Shown piece after piece: positions 16,825 through 23,791 of a stretch of DNA of 48,568 bases. The notes under the pieces are model-generated. The model worked only from the letters and a program-made list of their open reading frames with translations, was not told the origin of the DNA and did no database searches. A program made the position numbers and the translations under genes. Origin of the DNA: a virus; the IMG/VR virus record IMGVR_UViG_3300046648_000224, positions 1 through 48,568 of that record, one strand, 5' to 3'. Each line of letters begins with the position of its first letter. Positions within the stretch are counted from its first letter, which is position 1.

Positions 16825-16971
16825 ATGACGATGACAGAGATCAGCCCGGCACCGCTTCATACTTCCGCCCCGACAGCAGAGGAGGCGTGGCTGGCCGCAT
16901 GGACGGCCCGAGCGCCCGTCCTGGAGCCCGAGAAGGCCGACGAGGTCCTGGAGTTGATGGGCCTGCTCTAG
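16825..16971 (+). CDS. 48-residue microprotein opposite the integrase
   Basis: This small acidic plus-strand protein, 'MTMTEISPAP...', has the C-terminal pattern W-L-A-A-W-T-A-R-A-P-V-L and ends 'DEVLELMGLL'. The same W-[LI]-A-x-W-x3-A-P-x-L pattern is found in the microprotein at 18710-18835, which faces the other recombinase. No ribosome site precedes the ATG, and the promoter spacing suggests a leaderless transcript. Residues 11-13 are encoded by CTT-CAT-ACT, the only plus-strand copy of the recurring triplet. A role in recombination control or lysogeny is only inferred from placement. Confidence 0.6.
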   Translation: MTMTEISPAPLHTSAPTAEEAWLAAWTARAPVLEPEKADEVLELMGLL

Positions 16972-16974
16972 ACG

Positions 16975-17008
16975 AAACCCCCGGTCGCCAGTGGCTTCCG
17001 GGGGTTTT
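16975..17008. terminator. Bidirectional terminator
   Basis: The stem AAACCCCCGG / CCGGGGGTTT with a 13-base loop and a T-run on the plus side lies between the microprotein stop (16971) and the end of the serine recombinase (17018). It terminates both. Confidence 0.85.
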
Positions 17009-17017
17009 CGCTGTCTG

Positions 17018-18562
17018 CTACGCGGCGAAGATCGGCTCTATCCTCGCGGGGTCGAAACCGCCGCCCCTCTTACCGTCCCGCGCGGGGTGGATGACCACTG
17101 CGGTCAGGACGGTGCGGGCCACGATGCGCTGACGCTCGACCGACATGCCATCCCAGCCGACGCGCAGCAGCTCGGGAGTGACGGCCCGGACGGCGGCAGG
17201 GGCCGAGTAGGCGCGCAGGGCGCGGAGGTCCTTCTTCTCGGCCTCCAGGTCGTCGAGGGTCGTCATGTAGGTGACGGCCTTGACCTTCTTCGCATCCCAC
17301 AGGACCTTGATGTCCTTGATCTCCTGCTCGACCTCGGCCAGTCGGGCCTCCTTCTCCGGCGTCCAGTCGCTGTGAACCTGCTCGGGAACCTTCTTCTCCT
17401 TCGTGGACTTCTCCACGATGTTCCAGATCAGCTTCTTGATGAGTTCGTCGACCCGGGGGCCGGTGACGCCCATCCGCCCGCAGGCGTCGGGGTTGGAGGA
17501 GGTCTTGTTGCAGTTGTAGCCGAAGGAGTCGGACTTCTTTCCCCGGATCCATACGGGCTTTCCGACCATGGGGTATCCGCACCGGCCGCAGCGGCAGATC
17601 CGGGACAGGAAGTACTTCACCGCCACCTTCTGGTCGTAGGCGGCGTAGTTACGCGGCTGGGCCTTCTCTCGCTCCTTCTTCGCGCCCAGGACGGCCTCGT
17701 ACTTCTCTACCGGGCAGAGCGGCTCCCACGGGCCCATGACGTAATTGCCTTCGGCGTCGTACTGCACCTCTCCGAGGTATATACGGATCCCGGCGTTGCG
17801 CGGTCGCATGATGATCGTCTTCACACCGGCCCACGTGTAGGGCTTTCCGGTGTCCTTGTTGAGCACGCCGGAGTCGAGGAAGAACTTGGCGATGGTGGTG
17901 TTCTTGTCTCCGGCGATGTACATGTCCATCGCCTTGTTGACGATGTCCTTGGCTACCGGGTCGACCTTGTCCCTGTCCTCTTCCATCCAGCCGTAGGGGT
18001 GCGTGCCGCCGTGGTAGCGCCCCTTTTCGGCACGGTACTTGTTGTCACGTTTGATTCGCCGGGAGGTGTCCTCGGAGGACTTATTGGCGATGGAGACGTA
18101 GAGGCGTGCGGAGAACCGGCCGTCGGAAGTGGTGAGGTCGAAGTTCTGTCCGGAGAGGGTGTCGAAGACCAGCCGCTTCTTCTTCCTCTCGATGAAGTCC
18201 TCGTAGACGTCGATGTACTTCTCAAGGTCGCGCGGCTGGCGAGCGAACCGGTCGATGTCGTAGGCGAGGACTCCGGCGATGCGCTCGGCCTTGAGGTCGG
18301 CGAGCATGCGGAGGAAGTCCACGCGCTTGACGTTGCGCTTGAAGGCGGACAGCCGGTGGTCCTCGTACCAGACCACGGTGCGCTCGTGCTTCTCGGCGAG
18401 GAAACGCAGGTCCTCCTTCTGCTTGACAATCGCCTTGCGCTCCTCCTCGGCGGCCTCCTCCTCGGTGATGCGACCGGCCTTCACGGCCCGCCGGAGTTCA
18501 GCTACGTCCACGTCAGAGATGCGGAGGTAGCCCCCCAACGGGCGGTCGTCCCTGATACCCAC
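17018..18562 (-). CDS. Large serine recombinase / integrase
   Basis: This protein of about 514 residues has an N-terminal resolvase domain with the nucleophile Ser16 in 'GGYLRISD', 'YDIDRFARQPRDLEKY' and 'GRFSARLYVSIANKSSEDTSRR'. A recombinase domain follows ('HPYGWMEED...TIAKFFLDSGV...WAGVKTIIMRPRNAGIRI'), then a zinc ribbon (CRCGRCGYPM and a later Cys pair), a coiled coil and a C-terminal domain. This is the layout of large serine integrases. GTG at 18560-18562 is the most upstream credible start, but GAGGA abuts it without spacing. A TTG at 18536-18538 is the alternative. An upstream TTGACA may drive a leaderless mRNA. Confidence 0.9.
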   Translation of the reverse strand: MGIRDDRPLGGYLRISDVDVAELRRAVKAGRITEEEAAEEERKAIVKQKEDLRFLAEKHERTVVWYEDHRLSAFKRNVKRVDFLRMLADLKAERIAGVLAYDIDRFARQPRDLEKYIDVYEDFIERKKKRLVFDTLSGQNFDLTTSDGRFSARLYVSIANKSSEDTSRRIKRDNKYRAEKGRYHGGTHPYGWMEEDRDKVDPVAKDIVNKAMDMYIAGDKNTTIAKFFLDSGVLNKDTGKPYTWAGVKTIIMRPRNAGIRIYLGEVQYDAEGNYVMGPWEPLCPVEKYEAVLGAKKEREKAQPRNYAAYDQKVAVKYFLSRICRCGRCGYPMVGKPVWIRGKKSDSFGYNCNKTSSNPDACGRMGVTGPRVDELIKKLIWNIVEKSTKEKKVPEQVHSDWTPEKEARLAEVEQEIKDIKVLWDAKKVKAVTYMTTLDDLEAEKKDLRALRAYSAPAAVRAVTPELLRVGWDGMSVERQRIVARTVLTAVVIHPARDGKRGGGFDPARIEPIFAA

Positions 18563-18709
18563 TCCTCGTACCCCAGCTTCAGCTACCCTTGTCAAACGGT
18601 CTGGGGTACACCCTAGACGAAGCGTATGTAGTTCTGTCAAAGTTGGGACATGCGGAGTTCGACGTAACTCCGTACAGCGGACAGGCAGTCGACAGAGAGG
18701 TGACCTGCA

Positions 18710-18835
18710 ATGATGACGGACAGCGACTGGATCGCTCACTGGGTGTCAGCGGCCCCGACCCTCAGCTCCGAGGTCCTGGAGACCATCGCCGACGCCGTCG
18801 AGGCAGAGGACGACGAGGAACTGCTGGCAGCCTGA
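18710..18835 (+). CDS. 41-residue microprotein opposite the serine recombinase
   Basis: This acidic small protein starts 'MMTDSDWIAHWVSAAPTLSSE' and ends with an Asp/Glu-rich helix. It has a good ribosome site (GAGAGG, 8 bases before ATG). The W-I-A-x-W-x3-A-P-x-L pattern matches the microprotein at 16825-16971 facing the tyrosine integrase. Both are plus-strand, both directly upstream of a divergent recombinase, and both end at a bidirectional terminator. No function is known to me. Confidence 0.65.
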   Translation: MMTDSDWIAHWVSAAPTLSSEVLETIADAVEAEDDEELLAA

Positions 18836-18844
18836 CACCATACG

Positions 18845-18881
18845 AAAAGGCCCCCACCGGGTGACCGGGAGGGGGCCTTCG
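18845..18881. terminator. Bidirectional terminator
   Basis: The strong hairpin AAGGCCCCC / GGGGGCCTT lies between the convergent microprotein and the minus-strand gene ending at 18882. A-rich and T-rich flanks suit both directions. Confidence 0.85.
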
Positions 18882-19142
18882 TCATGCCTCGCGCCTACTC
18901 AGGACGTCCAGGACGCCGAGGAGGCTCTGCGCCCCCTGGTGGGCCTCCAGCAGGCTCTCGGGGGTCGCCTGCTTGCGGTAGTCGTCCAGGGCCTTGGCGA
19001 GGCCACTGCCGACCGCGTCGGCCCAGTCGAGCACGTCGACCGTGGACAGCCGGTCCAGCCTCTTGGCCGCCTTCGCCCGGACGGGGTCGACCCGCTCCTC
19101 GCCACCGCGAAGCCGGTTCTTCACATCAGTCCAAGAGCGCAT
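18882..19142 (-). CDS. Small helical protein, unknown
   Basis: This is an 86-residue, mostly helical protein with charged helices (DVLDWADAVGSGLAKALDDYRK; ESLLEAHQGAQSLLGVLDVLSR). It overlaps the upstream 39-residue gene by 22 bases, and a GAGGAG site lies 11 bases before its ATG. The function is not recognised. Confidence 0.5.
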   Translation of the reverse strand: MRSWTDVKNRLRGGEERVDPVRAKAAKRLDRLSTVDVLDWADAVGSGLAKALDDYRKQATPESLLEAHQGAQSLLGVLDVLSRREA

Positions 19143-19240
19143 AGCGCGTCGTACTCCTCGTCCATGTCGTCGGTCTTCTGGGCCACCATCCGCCGGGCCG
19201 CTGCCTTCTCTTCCTCGGTGTTCTCATATGACGAGTTCAT
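19121..19240 (-). CDS. 39-residue acidic protein, unknown
   Basis: This short frame (MNSSYENTEEEKAAARRMV...) has a GAGGA site 6 bases before the ATG and overlaps genes on both sides, as is typical of phage operons. It is highly charged and helical. The larger frame containing it lies over neighbouring genes. Confidence 0.45.
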   Translation of the reverse strand: MNSSYENTEEEKAAARRMVAQKTDDMDEEYDALCALGLM

Positions 19241-19526
19241 CGAGGTCCTCATCGAATCGGTGGGCGTTGTCGCGGATATCGTCGGTGGAGAGCGCGTTGC
19301 CGTATCCCTGGATGGCGGTGTACAGGGCGTCGCTCTCATTCCGGTATGTGTTGCGCCACCGGCCGAGGACGATCCCCTTTCCGGCCCACACCTTGATGAT
19401 GAGCGACTTCGAGCGCCGGTAGGGCGGCTCGATTTCGTCAGTGGGCGCGGTATGAAGGAACGGCGCCCCAGGCTTGAGGTTGAGTGTGTGGGTGAAGAAA
19501 GGCCCCACCCCATGAGTGTTAGGCAT
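19224..19526 (-). CDS. Small protein, unknown
   Basis: This 100-residue protein has 'RRSKSLIIKVWAGKGIVLGRW' as a likely beta segment and an acidic helical tail. Residues 24-26 are encoded by CTT-CAT-ACC. It overlaps the downstream gene. No family is recognised. Confidence 0.5.
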   Translation of the reverse strand: MPNTHGVGPFFTHTLNLKPGAPFLHTAPTDEIEPPYRRSKSLIIKVWAGKGIVLGRWRNTYRNESDALYTAIQGYGNALSTDDIRDNAHRFDEDLDELVI

Positions 19527-19565
19527 GAGATGGAGCCTATTCTCCGGACGGCCGGAAATGGTAAA

Positions 19566-20033
19566 TCAGTCGACGCCGGTCGGGGAATCGAGGTCGTGCT
19601 CGGGCGCGTAGGAGAAGTTGTTCAGCACCCGGTTGATTCCGCGCCCCGGGGACTTCCAGCGCTTGAAGTTCCGCCAGACATTCGGCGGGACGTTGTAGTA
19701 CCCGTAGACCTGCCCATTCCGGAATCGGACCCGCAGCGTCTGAGCATCCCTGTCATAACCTGCGGCAAGAGTCCTCGGGCGCGGCGGATTGATAGACGGA
19801 GTCGGCTGGTAGGGCAGGAGGTCGAAGTCGTCGCCGTCCTTGGCCAACTGGATTGCGTCGGAAGTTTCCTGGCTGAGGATTCGCCGGGATCCTGCTCGGG
19901 CGGCGGGGTTGGCATTGCTGGCGGGTATCTCGACGGCTGGCCTTGGCGGGGTCAGATCCCCGAAGTCGAAGGACAACTGCTCGTAGGCGTTGTTGCGGCC
20001 TCTCCCCCCGCCTCGGGGGTTTCTGGATGCCAC
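19566..20033 (-). CDS. KTSC-domain protein
   Basis: This 155-residue protein has a disordered, Arg/Pro-rich N-terminal half and a C-terminal KTSC-type domain (about residues 90-145). The domain contains 'YDRDAQTLRVRFRNGQVYGYYNVPPNVWRNFKRW', the family's strand pattern and aromatic core, and ends 'GINRVLNNFSY'. KTSC domains occur in phages and near RNA-processing proteins, and their activity is not settled. Its ATG lies just downstream of a terminator hairpin, so it may have its own promoter or rely on read-through. Confidence 0.75.
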   Translation of the reverse strand: MASRNPRGGGRGRNNAYEQLSFDFGDLTPPRPAVEIPASNANPAARAGSRRILSQETSDAIQLAKDGDDFDLLPYQPTPSINPPRPRTLAAGYDRDAQTLRVRFRNGQVYGYYNVPPNVWRNFKRWKSPGRGINRVLNNFSYAPEHDLDSPTGVD

Positions 20034-20051
20034 TGTCTCTCCTTACGCAGC

Positions 20052-20083
20052 AGCCCCTGCCCCGGTGACGGGAAGCAGGGGCT
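20052..20083 (-). terminator. Intrinsic terminator
   Basis: The stem AGCCCCTGC / GCAGGGGCT with a 14-base loop lies between the gene ending at 20099 and the KTSC gene. Confidence 0.75.
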
Positions 20084-20098
20084 TTGGGGCTGCTTGGA

Positions 20099-20497
20099 TC
20101 AGGCTGGGACGTTGTCGACCGTGGAGGCCGTCGCCGGGGCCTTGTCACCCGCGCCGGGGGCCGTGGAGGCCGCAGCGTTGATGGTGCCCTCGTAGACGGA
20201 GGTACCGGCGAGACGGTCGTCGGCCTCGGGGCCACCCGGGTGCTTGGCCGCCTCGTCGTCGCTCAGGACGATGAGACCGGCGTTCGCGGTCGCCGGGTCG
20301 ATGCCAGCCGCGACCTGGAGGGCCGGGACGGGCAACTGCTTGGCGACGAAGACCTGGCCGGGGACCGGGTCGGTGTTCTCGAACTTGACGCCGCTCTGGA
20401 CGGTCCAGCCGAGGTTGGGGGCGTCCCAGTCGGACGAACGGCCGGGGACGGGAGCCGGGACGGTGACCTGCTCGGCAGCGCTCTTGGATGCAGCCAC
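20099..20497 (-). CDS. Ala/Pro-rich protein, unknown
   Basis: This is a 132-residue protein of low-complexity Ala, Pro, Val and Thr composition without recognised motifs ('NLGWTVQSGVKFENTDPVPGQVF' is the most ordered part). It could be a small virion-associated protein. It is followed by a terminator. Confidence 0.5.
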   Translation of the reverse strand: MAASKSAAEQVTVPAPVPGRSSDWDAPNLGWTVQSGVKFENTDPVPGQVFVAKQLPVPALQVAAGIDPATANAGLIVLSDDEAAKHPGGPEADDRLAGTSVYEGTINAAASTAPGAGDKAPATASTVDNVPA

Positions 20498-20527
20498 TTT
20501 CTTCCTCTTTCGTACAGGGGTTAAGGG

Positions 20528-20659
20528 TTACCGGTTTTGCTGGACGGTCCAGCCCGGTTCCTTCACCGGACCCTCTTCGTCCTCTGTTTGATTATGAGGG
20601 CAATCGGGGCCGGAATAGACATGCTGACCCTCATGGAAGATGCAGCTTGATACATACAT
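20528..20659 (-). CDS. 43-residue Cys/His protein
   Basis: This short frame has a good ribosome site (TAGGAG, 8 bases before ATG). It carries Cys and His in zinc-knuckle-like spacing ('CIFHEGQHVY...DCPHN', residues 6-23) and then an acidic tail. CAT codons occur three times outside the recurring Leu-His-Thr triplet. I support it by ribosome site and composition only. Confidence 0.5.
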   Translation of the reverse strand: MYVSSCIFHEGQHVYSGPDCPHNQTEDEEGPVKEPGWTVQQNR

Positions 20660-20669
20660 GGGTGTGCTC

Positions 20670-20858
20670 CTACAGGGAACTGCCTGCCTCGGTAAATGAG
20701 CCTACCGGCATTCCTCCGGGACTTTCCCATGGCTGGGCTCCGGCGAATTGGTCGGCGGAGAGAAGGGCGCTGCGGAAGGGTGAGCCGCCCACGGTGAAGG
20801 CGTAGCCTCCGGCGTAGGCGTCTCCGGTGGCGGGGATGGGCTCAGGTGTCTTGGGCAT
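20670..20858 (-). CDS. 62-residue protein, unknown
   Basis: This Gly/Pro-rich small protein starts 'MPKTPEPIPATGDAY'. A GGAGG site lies 7 bases before the ATG, and the gene overlaps the stop of the upstream gene. The composition suggests an extended or structural peptide. No family is recognised. Confidence 0.5.
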   Translation of the reverse strand: MPKTPEPIPATGDAYAGGYAFTVGGSPFRSALLSADQFAGAQPWESPGGMPVGSFTEAGSSL

Positions 20859-21048
20859 CGGGATCCTCCCGGGCGGCGTCGAAGCCGGAGCGCAGGCGGG
20901 CCATCTTGCCCTTGTAGGTTCGCAGGCGGGACATGTGCTCGCAGGCCGACTCCACGATGGCGCCTACCTCTTCGAGGCAGCGGTCCACCAGGTCTTCGAT
21001 GTCGGCGATGTCGTCGCGCGTCTCGCGTGTCTGGGGAAGCAGTGGCAT
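20842..21048 (-). CDS. Small helical protein, unknown
   Basis: This 68-residue protein is mostly helix ('RETRDDIADIEDLVDRCLEEVG', then 'ACEHMSRLRTYKGKMARLR'), lying between a membrane protein gene upstream and a small unknown gene downstream. It overlaps both neighbours by a few bases. Confidence 0.5.
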   Translation of the reverse strand: MPLLPQTRETRDDIADIEDLVDRCLEEVGAIVESACEHMSRLRTYKGKMARLRSGFDAAREDPDAQDT

Positions 21049-21389
21049 CAGGGACTCCTCCTCCGGCGAGGCCGGGGCGCCGCGTCGCTCTGGAACAGGT
21101 CCAGGACGTCTTCGAGGACGTCCGTCACGGTTGCCTGTGCGGCGACACTGTCCCTGGTGGCCTGCACCAGGTCTCGGGCGGTGGTGACCATCTGCTCAGC
21201 AAGGGGGACGACCTTCTCGGTCAGTGCCCGCAGGCGCCTGTTCTCTTCCACCTCACGGCGGTAGGCCTTACCGGAGACGACTACCTCGGTGACGAAAACC
21301 GCGAAGATGAAAGCCGCGATCGGTCCGAGCACGAGTGGGTTGTCGACGGACAGCCCTCCGCTATCGGCCGATGCCAGAAAAACAAACAT
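21048..21389 (-). CDS. One-pass membrane protein, possible holin
   Basis: This 113-residue protein has a short N-terminus, one membrane segment (about residues 19-39, 'LVLGPIAAFIFAVFVTEVVV'), a coiled coil and a basic RPRRRRSP tail. The layout resembles actinophage holin-like or spanin-like proteins, but no lysin lies next to it. The nearest peptidase is 8 kb away. The ATG is buried in a perfect 14-bp inverted repeat. Confidence 0.5.
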   Translation of the reverse strand: MFVFLASADSGGLSVDNPLVLGPIAAFIFAVFVTEVVVSGKAYRREVEENRRLRALTEKVVPLAEQMVTTARDLVQATRDSVAAQATVTDVLEDVLDLFQSDAAPRPRRRRSP

Positions 21390-21444
21390 CCCGGGTACCG
21401 CCCGTCGCTGTATTGTGCTTGCGACTTAATGGTACCCGGGATGT
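21386..21444 (-). promoter_or_regulatory. Start-codon-burying inverted repeat
   Basis: Arms 21386-21399 and 21431-21444 are perfectly complementary over 14 bases with a 31-base spacer, the same dimensions as the repeat at 10838-10896. The 3' arm in mRNA contains the ATG of the membrane protein at 21389. The arms themselves have a different sequence from the other repeats. Confidence 0.6.
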
Positions 21445-21456
21445 GCTATTCGGTTA

Positions 21457-21702
21457 TTAGTTGATATGAAGTCCGGCCTTCTTAAGCTGATTCTTGGCCT
21501 TGACCCAGCCTGGCGTGGCTCCGGTCAGCCCGCTGATGCAGACCGTGTTTCCGTCCGGGTCGACCCACTTGATGTGGTTCCCTCCAGTTACAGACACCTC
21601 CCATCCGTCCTTGCGGGCCTTCTTGGCCACCTTCTCGATCTCCTTGTCGGCTCCGAGTCGGTCAGAGCCGGTCTTGGCTACTGGCGCTCCCCTGCGGGCC
21701 AT
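21457..21702 (-). CDS. HicA-like small protein
   Basis: This 81-residue basic protein resembles the HicA/YcfA mRNA-interferase fold: a helix, then 'WEVSVTGGNHIKWVDPDGNTVCISGLTGATPGWVKAKNQLKKAGL'. The central 'GGNHIKW' matches the conserved G-x-H-x region containing the catalytic His. No HicB-like antitoxin gene is adjacent, so it may be an orphan or play another RNA-binding role. GAGGAG lies 7 bases before the ATG. The last residues are encoded by CTT-CAT-ATC. Confidence 0.6.
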   Translation of the reverse strand: MARRGAPVAKTGSDRLGADKEIEKVAKKARKDGWEVSVTGGNHIKWVDPDGNTVCISGLTGATPGWVKAKNQLKKAGLHIN

Positions 21703-21754
21703 CAGGTACTCCTCGGTGTTCAGTTAGGTTCTGCTCTTTTTGCTCGGTAGGTAC

Positions 21755-21784
21755 AGAGTAGTGTGACGGATTATCAGTTAGCAA
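21755..21784 (-). promoter_or_regulatory. Promoter for the 21.7-18.9 kb minus-strand genes
   Basis: On the minus strand TTGCTA (21779-21784), an 18-base spacer and TACTCT (21755-21760) lie 53 bases upstream of the HicA-like ATG. Confidence 0.5.
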
Positions 21785-21807
21785 GCAGTTCCATGGAAGT
21801 GCTTGAC

Positions 21808-21862
21808 GTGACCTAGGCCACATGTGGGCAGGTAACCCTTGACTCACCTGCCGGTAACACTC
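21808..21862. promoter_or_regulatory. Regulatory block with Crp-like palindrome
   Basis: The 264-base gap 21703-21965 holds no gene. It contains GTGACCTAGGCCAC (21808-21821), which fits GTG-N6-GNCAC, the motif I recall for Streptomyces Crp. It also has a GGCAGGT / ACCTGCC inverted repeat (21827-21833 and 21846-21852) and GGTAAC boxes. A similar combination occurs at 32281-32354. Confidence 0.45.
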
Positions 21863-21919
21863 GGTTATCCGGACGGATCGTCCCGAGAGTCTCCGGTTAC
21901 CCGCAGGCACCCAGCACGA

Positions 21920-21950
21920 AGCCCCGACCGCCAGTGTGGCAGCCGGGGCT
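21920..21950 (-). terminator. Terminator after the AcrVA2-like gene
   Basis: The stem AGCCCCG / CGGGGCT encloses a 17-base loop 16 bases beyond the stop of the gene ending at 21966. Confidence 0.75.
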
Positions 21951-21965
21951 CGGTACAGCGAGGTA

Positions 21966-23105
21966 CTACCTGCCGACGGTCTTGCGGCGCCGCAGCGGGT
22001 CACCGCGCTGGGCATCGACGGGGACGATCTGCGTGGGCGCGTCCTCACCCTCCGGCAAGTCCTCCAACTTCGTCCAGTACGGCTCGACCCAGGTGGTCGT
22101 GGACTGCGTGCGCTGGCCGGACTTCCCGGGACCGATCCAGACGGTCTTGAAATGACCTGCGCGGTGCTGGGGACCGTACTCCACGCCGGAGGGGATGGAG
22201 ATGCCGGAGCGGTTGGTCGAGGCGGCGCGCTGGCGGGCGGTGTGGAGCTGCGGGCCCACGTACCAGCCGACGCGGACCCAGAAGGGGTCGCGGCTGGGCC
22301 TGCGGTTCTTGCCGGTCTTCTTCTTGCGCTGCGCCATCGTCCACTCCGGAGGCTGCTCGATGTCCCGGTTGTCGGTGCACAGGTAGGTCAGGACGGCGAA
22401 GGCCTTCTGGAGGATGGGGCGGAAGGTCTTCACCGCCTCGCTGCGGTCCTTCCCGTCGGCGCTGCCTCCCTGCCACTCCTCGGCGAAGCGGATGGCCTCT
22501 TCGGCGGTGAAGGACTTCTTGTCCATCGGCAGCGGCATGAGGTCGCGGAACCCTCCGGCGACGATCTCCCCCGTGTCCTCGTCGACCACGTCGTAGCAGA
22601 AGAGGAGCGCCATGCCGTCACGGTCGGGGTCGTTGGAGTTGCACAGCCCCTTGCCGGTGAAGCCGACGATGAAGAAGCAGCGCACGTAGCCCTCCGCCAG
22701 ACCGCCCCGGCCCTTTCCGGCGGGCCACGGGTCGGGGAGGACGACCATCGGGTTGATGTGCGGCAGCTTGTTGAACAGGTCGCCGGGGACCTTGGTCATC
22801 TTCGAGCGGTAGAGGGCGTCGGCCAGCTCGTGATGGAGGTCGTAGACGACGCGGCCGTTGCGCTTCCACAGCTCGCAGGCGGCGATCTCGCCCATGAGGT
22901 CGCCGGTCCGCTCCAGCGTCGCCGCGTCGAACTGCTGGCGGTCGGACATGTCCCAGCCCGGGGCGATCCCCCGCATCATCGCGTCGATACGCCGCGAGAT
23001 CTTCGGGACGCTGCGCAGCTCCATCGAAGCCTCGGTGAGCTTGTCCACGTGCGCCATGGCCGCCTTGTGCGCTTCGGCCGCGCGACGGGTCCTGTCCTGT
23101 GCCAT
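21966..23105 (-). CDS. Possible AcrVA2-family protein
   Basis: This 379-residue protein resembles, in order and spacing, the AcrVA2 anti-CRISPR family. It has a proline-turn segment 'LPHINPMVVLPDPW', a beta domain with 'LLFCYDVVDE', a helix 'KAFAVLTYLCTDNRDIEQPP', 'VGWYVGPQLHTAR' and a C-terminal 'HRAGHFKTVWIGPGKSGQ' (about residues 314-331) like the R-x-GH-W/F-x3-W segment of AcrVA2. AcrVA2 lowers Cas12a by acting on its mRNA during translation. Relatives occur in mobile elements whose hosts lack Cas12a. The ATG at 23103-23105 has GGGAGGG. It has its own promoter and terminator, a single-gene unit. The similarity is judged from memory. Confidence 0.45.
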   Translation of the reverse strand: MAQDRTRRAAEAHKAAMAHVDKLTEASMELRSVPKISRRIDAMMRGIAPGWDMSDRQQFDAATLERTGDLMGEIAACELWKRNGRVVYDLHHELADALYRSKMTKVPGDLFNKLPHINPMVVLPDPWPAGKGRGGLAEGYVRCFFIVGFTGKGLCNSNDPDRDGMALLFCYDVVDEDTGEIVAGGFRDLMPLPMDKKSFTAEEAIRFAEEWQGGSADGKDRSEAVKTFRPILQKAFAVLTYLCTDNRDIEQPPEWTMAQRKKKTGKNRRPSRDPFWVRVGWYVGPQLHTARQRAASTNRSGISIPSGVEYGPQHRAGHFKTVWIGPGKSGQRTQSTTTWVEPYWTKLEDLPEGEDAPTQIVPVDAQRGDPLRRRKTVGR

Positions 23106-23140
23106 TGGTCCCTCCCTGACGTGCAAATCCTACGGGCAAG

Positions 23141-23169
23141 AACCTATGCCGACCGTTACCGCTTGTCAA
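23141..23169 (-). promoter_or_regulatory. Strong promoter for the AcrVA2-like gene
   Basis: A perfect -35 TTGACA (23164-23169), a 17-base spacer and TAGGTT (23141-23146) on the minus strand. The -10 region and downstream bases (TAGGTTCTTG) are shared with the promoter at 35530-35558. Confidence 0.7.
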
Positions 23170-23211
23170 GTTGTTTCATAGATTTACTTGACGAGATGTC
23201 CCGGGACGCAC

Positions 23212-23257
23212 GAAACCCCGGCCACTGCCACGGGGGGAGCAGTATTGCCGGGGTTTC
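23212..23257 (-). terminator. Intrinsic terminator upstream of the AcrVA2-like unit
   Basis: Arms GAAACCCCGGC / GCCGGGGTTTC (23212-23222 and 23247-23257) insulate the strong promoter from the operon upstream. Confidence 0.75.
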
Positions 23258-23266
23258 GCTTCACCC

Positions 23267-23305
23267 GCGCCAACCCTCGACCTGTCCAGGGTTGGCAGTT
23301 GGCGC
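23267..23305 (-). terminator. Second hairpin downstream of the 23.3 kb gene
   Basis: Arms GCGCCAAC / GTTGGCGC (23267-23274 and 23298-23305) with a nested CCAACCCT / AGGGTTGG stem. Together with the hairpin at 23212-23257 it makes a tandem terminator. Confidence 0.6.
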
Positions 23306-23312
23306 GGGGGCT

Positions 23313-23540
23313 TCAGGGGTGTTGCTGCGGTGCGTCCACGTGCCGGGTGACGAGGTAGTAGTTCGTGGTCTGGAGCCGGAAGCCGAAGTGGTGAGTCCTC
23401 CCGGCGTGCCGCATCGCCCAGTCTTGCGCTTCCGCGATGGGCAGGCACCCGGAGGCCTCGTTGCAGGAGGTGCAGAACATCTCCTCCATGTCGACCTCGG
23501 CCTGGGGATCCCGGCTGATCGAGTGGGTGACGTACCGCAT
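23313..23540 (-). CDS. DUF7848-like zinc-binding protein
   Basis: This protein of about 75 residues has 'MFCTSCNEASG' and 'AQDWAMRHAGRTHHFGFRL'. The Cys pair followed by W-x-x-RHAGRTxH is the pattern of a small family (DUF7848) common in Streptomyces phages and mobile elements. ATG at 23538-23540 has GAGG. A GTG at 23553-23555 overlapping the upstream stop is the alternative start. The function is unknown. Confidence 0.6.
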   Translation of the reverse strand: MRYVTHSISRDPQAEVDMEEMFCTSCNEASGCLPIAEAQDWAMRHAGRTHHFGFRLQTTNYYLVTRHVDAPQQHP

Positions 23541-23551
23541 CACCGCCCTCG

Positions 23552-23791
23552 TCACGGGCCCACCGGACGATTCGCGATCTCGCCGTTGATCGCGGCCACG
23601 CGAGGGCTCAACGTCTCGCTCACGGTCGGACGGCGGATCTGACTCTTCGATCGATCCCACTCCTTGCCGCCACCCTGCGGGTTGCGCAACGTCACGTACG
23701 TCAGACCGATCTCGACGACCTCGGCCACGCACTGCCGGATCGTGTCGTAGGCGAGGTCGTGCTCCTGCGGCTCGAACCACTGCTCACTCAT
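23552..23791 (-). CDS. Small protein, unknown
   Basis: This 79-residue protein overlaps the stop of its upstream neighbour and the likely GTG of the next gene. The N-terminal part is acidic and helical (AYDTIRQCVAEVVEIGLTYV), the C-terminal part basic. No domain is recognised. Confidence 0.5.
   Translation of the reverse strand: MSEQWFEPQEHDLAYDTIRQCVAEVVEIGLTYVTLRNPQGGGKEWDRSKSQIRRPTVSETLSPRVAAINGEIANRPVGP

Noticed and set aside
18563-18739. N-terminal extension of the serine recombinase to 18739
   Set aside because: The added 59 residues are Arg/Thr/Leu-rich with no resolvase features, cover a promoter-like TTGACA and overlap the plus-strand microprotein.
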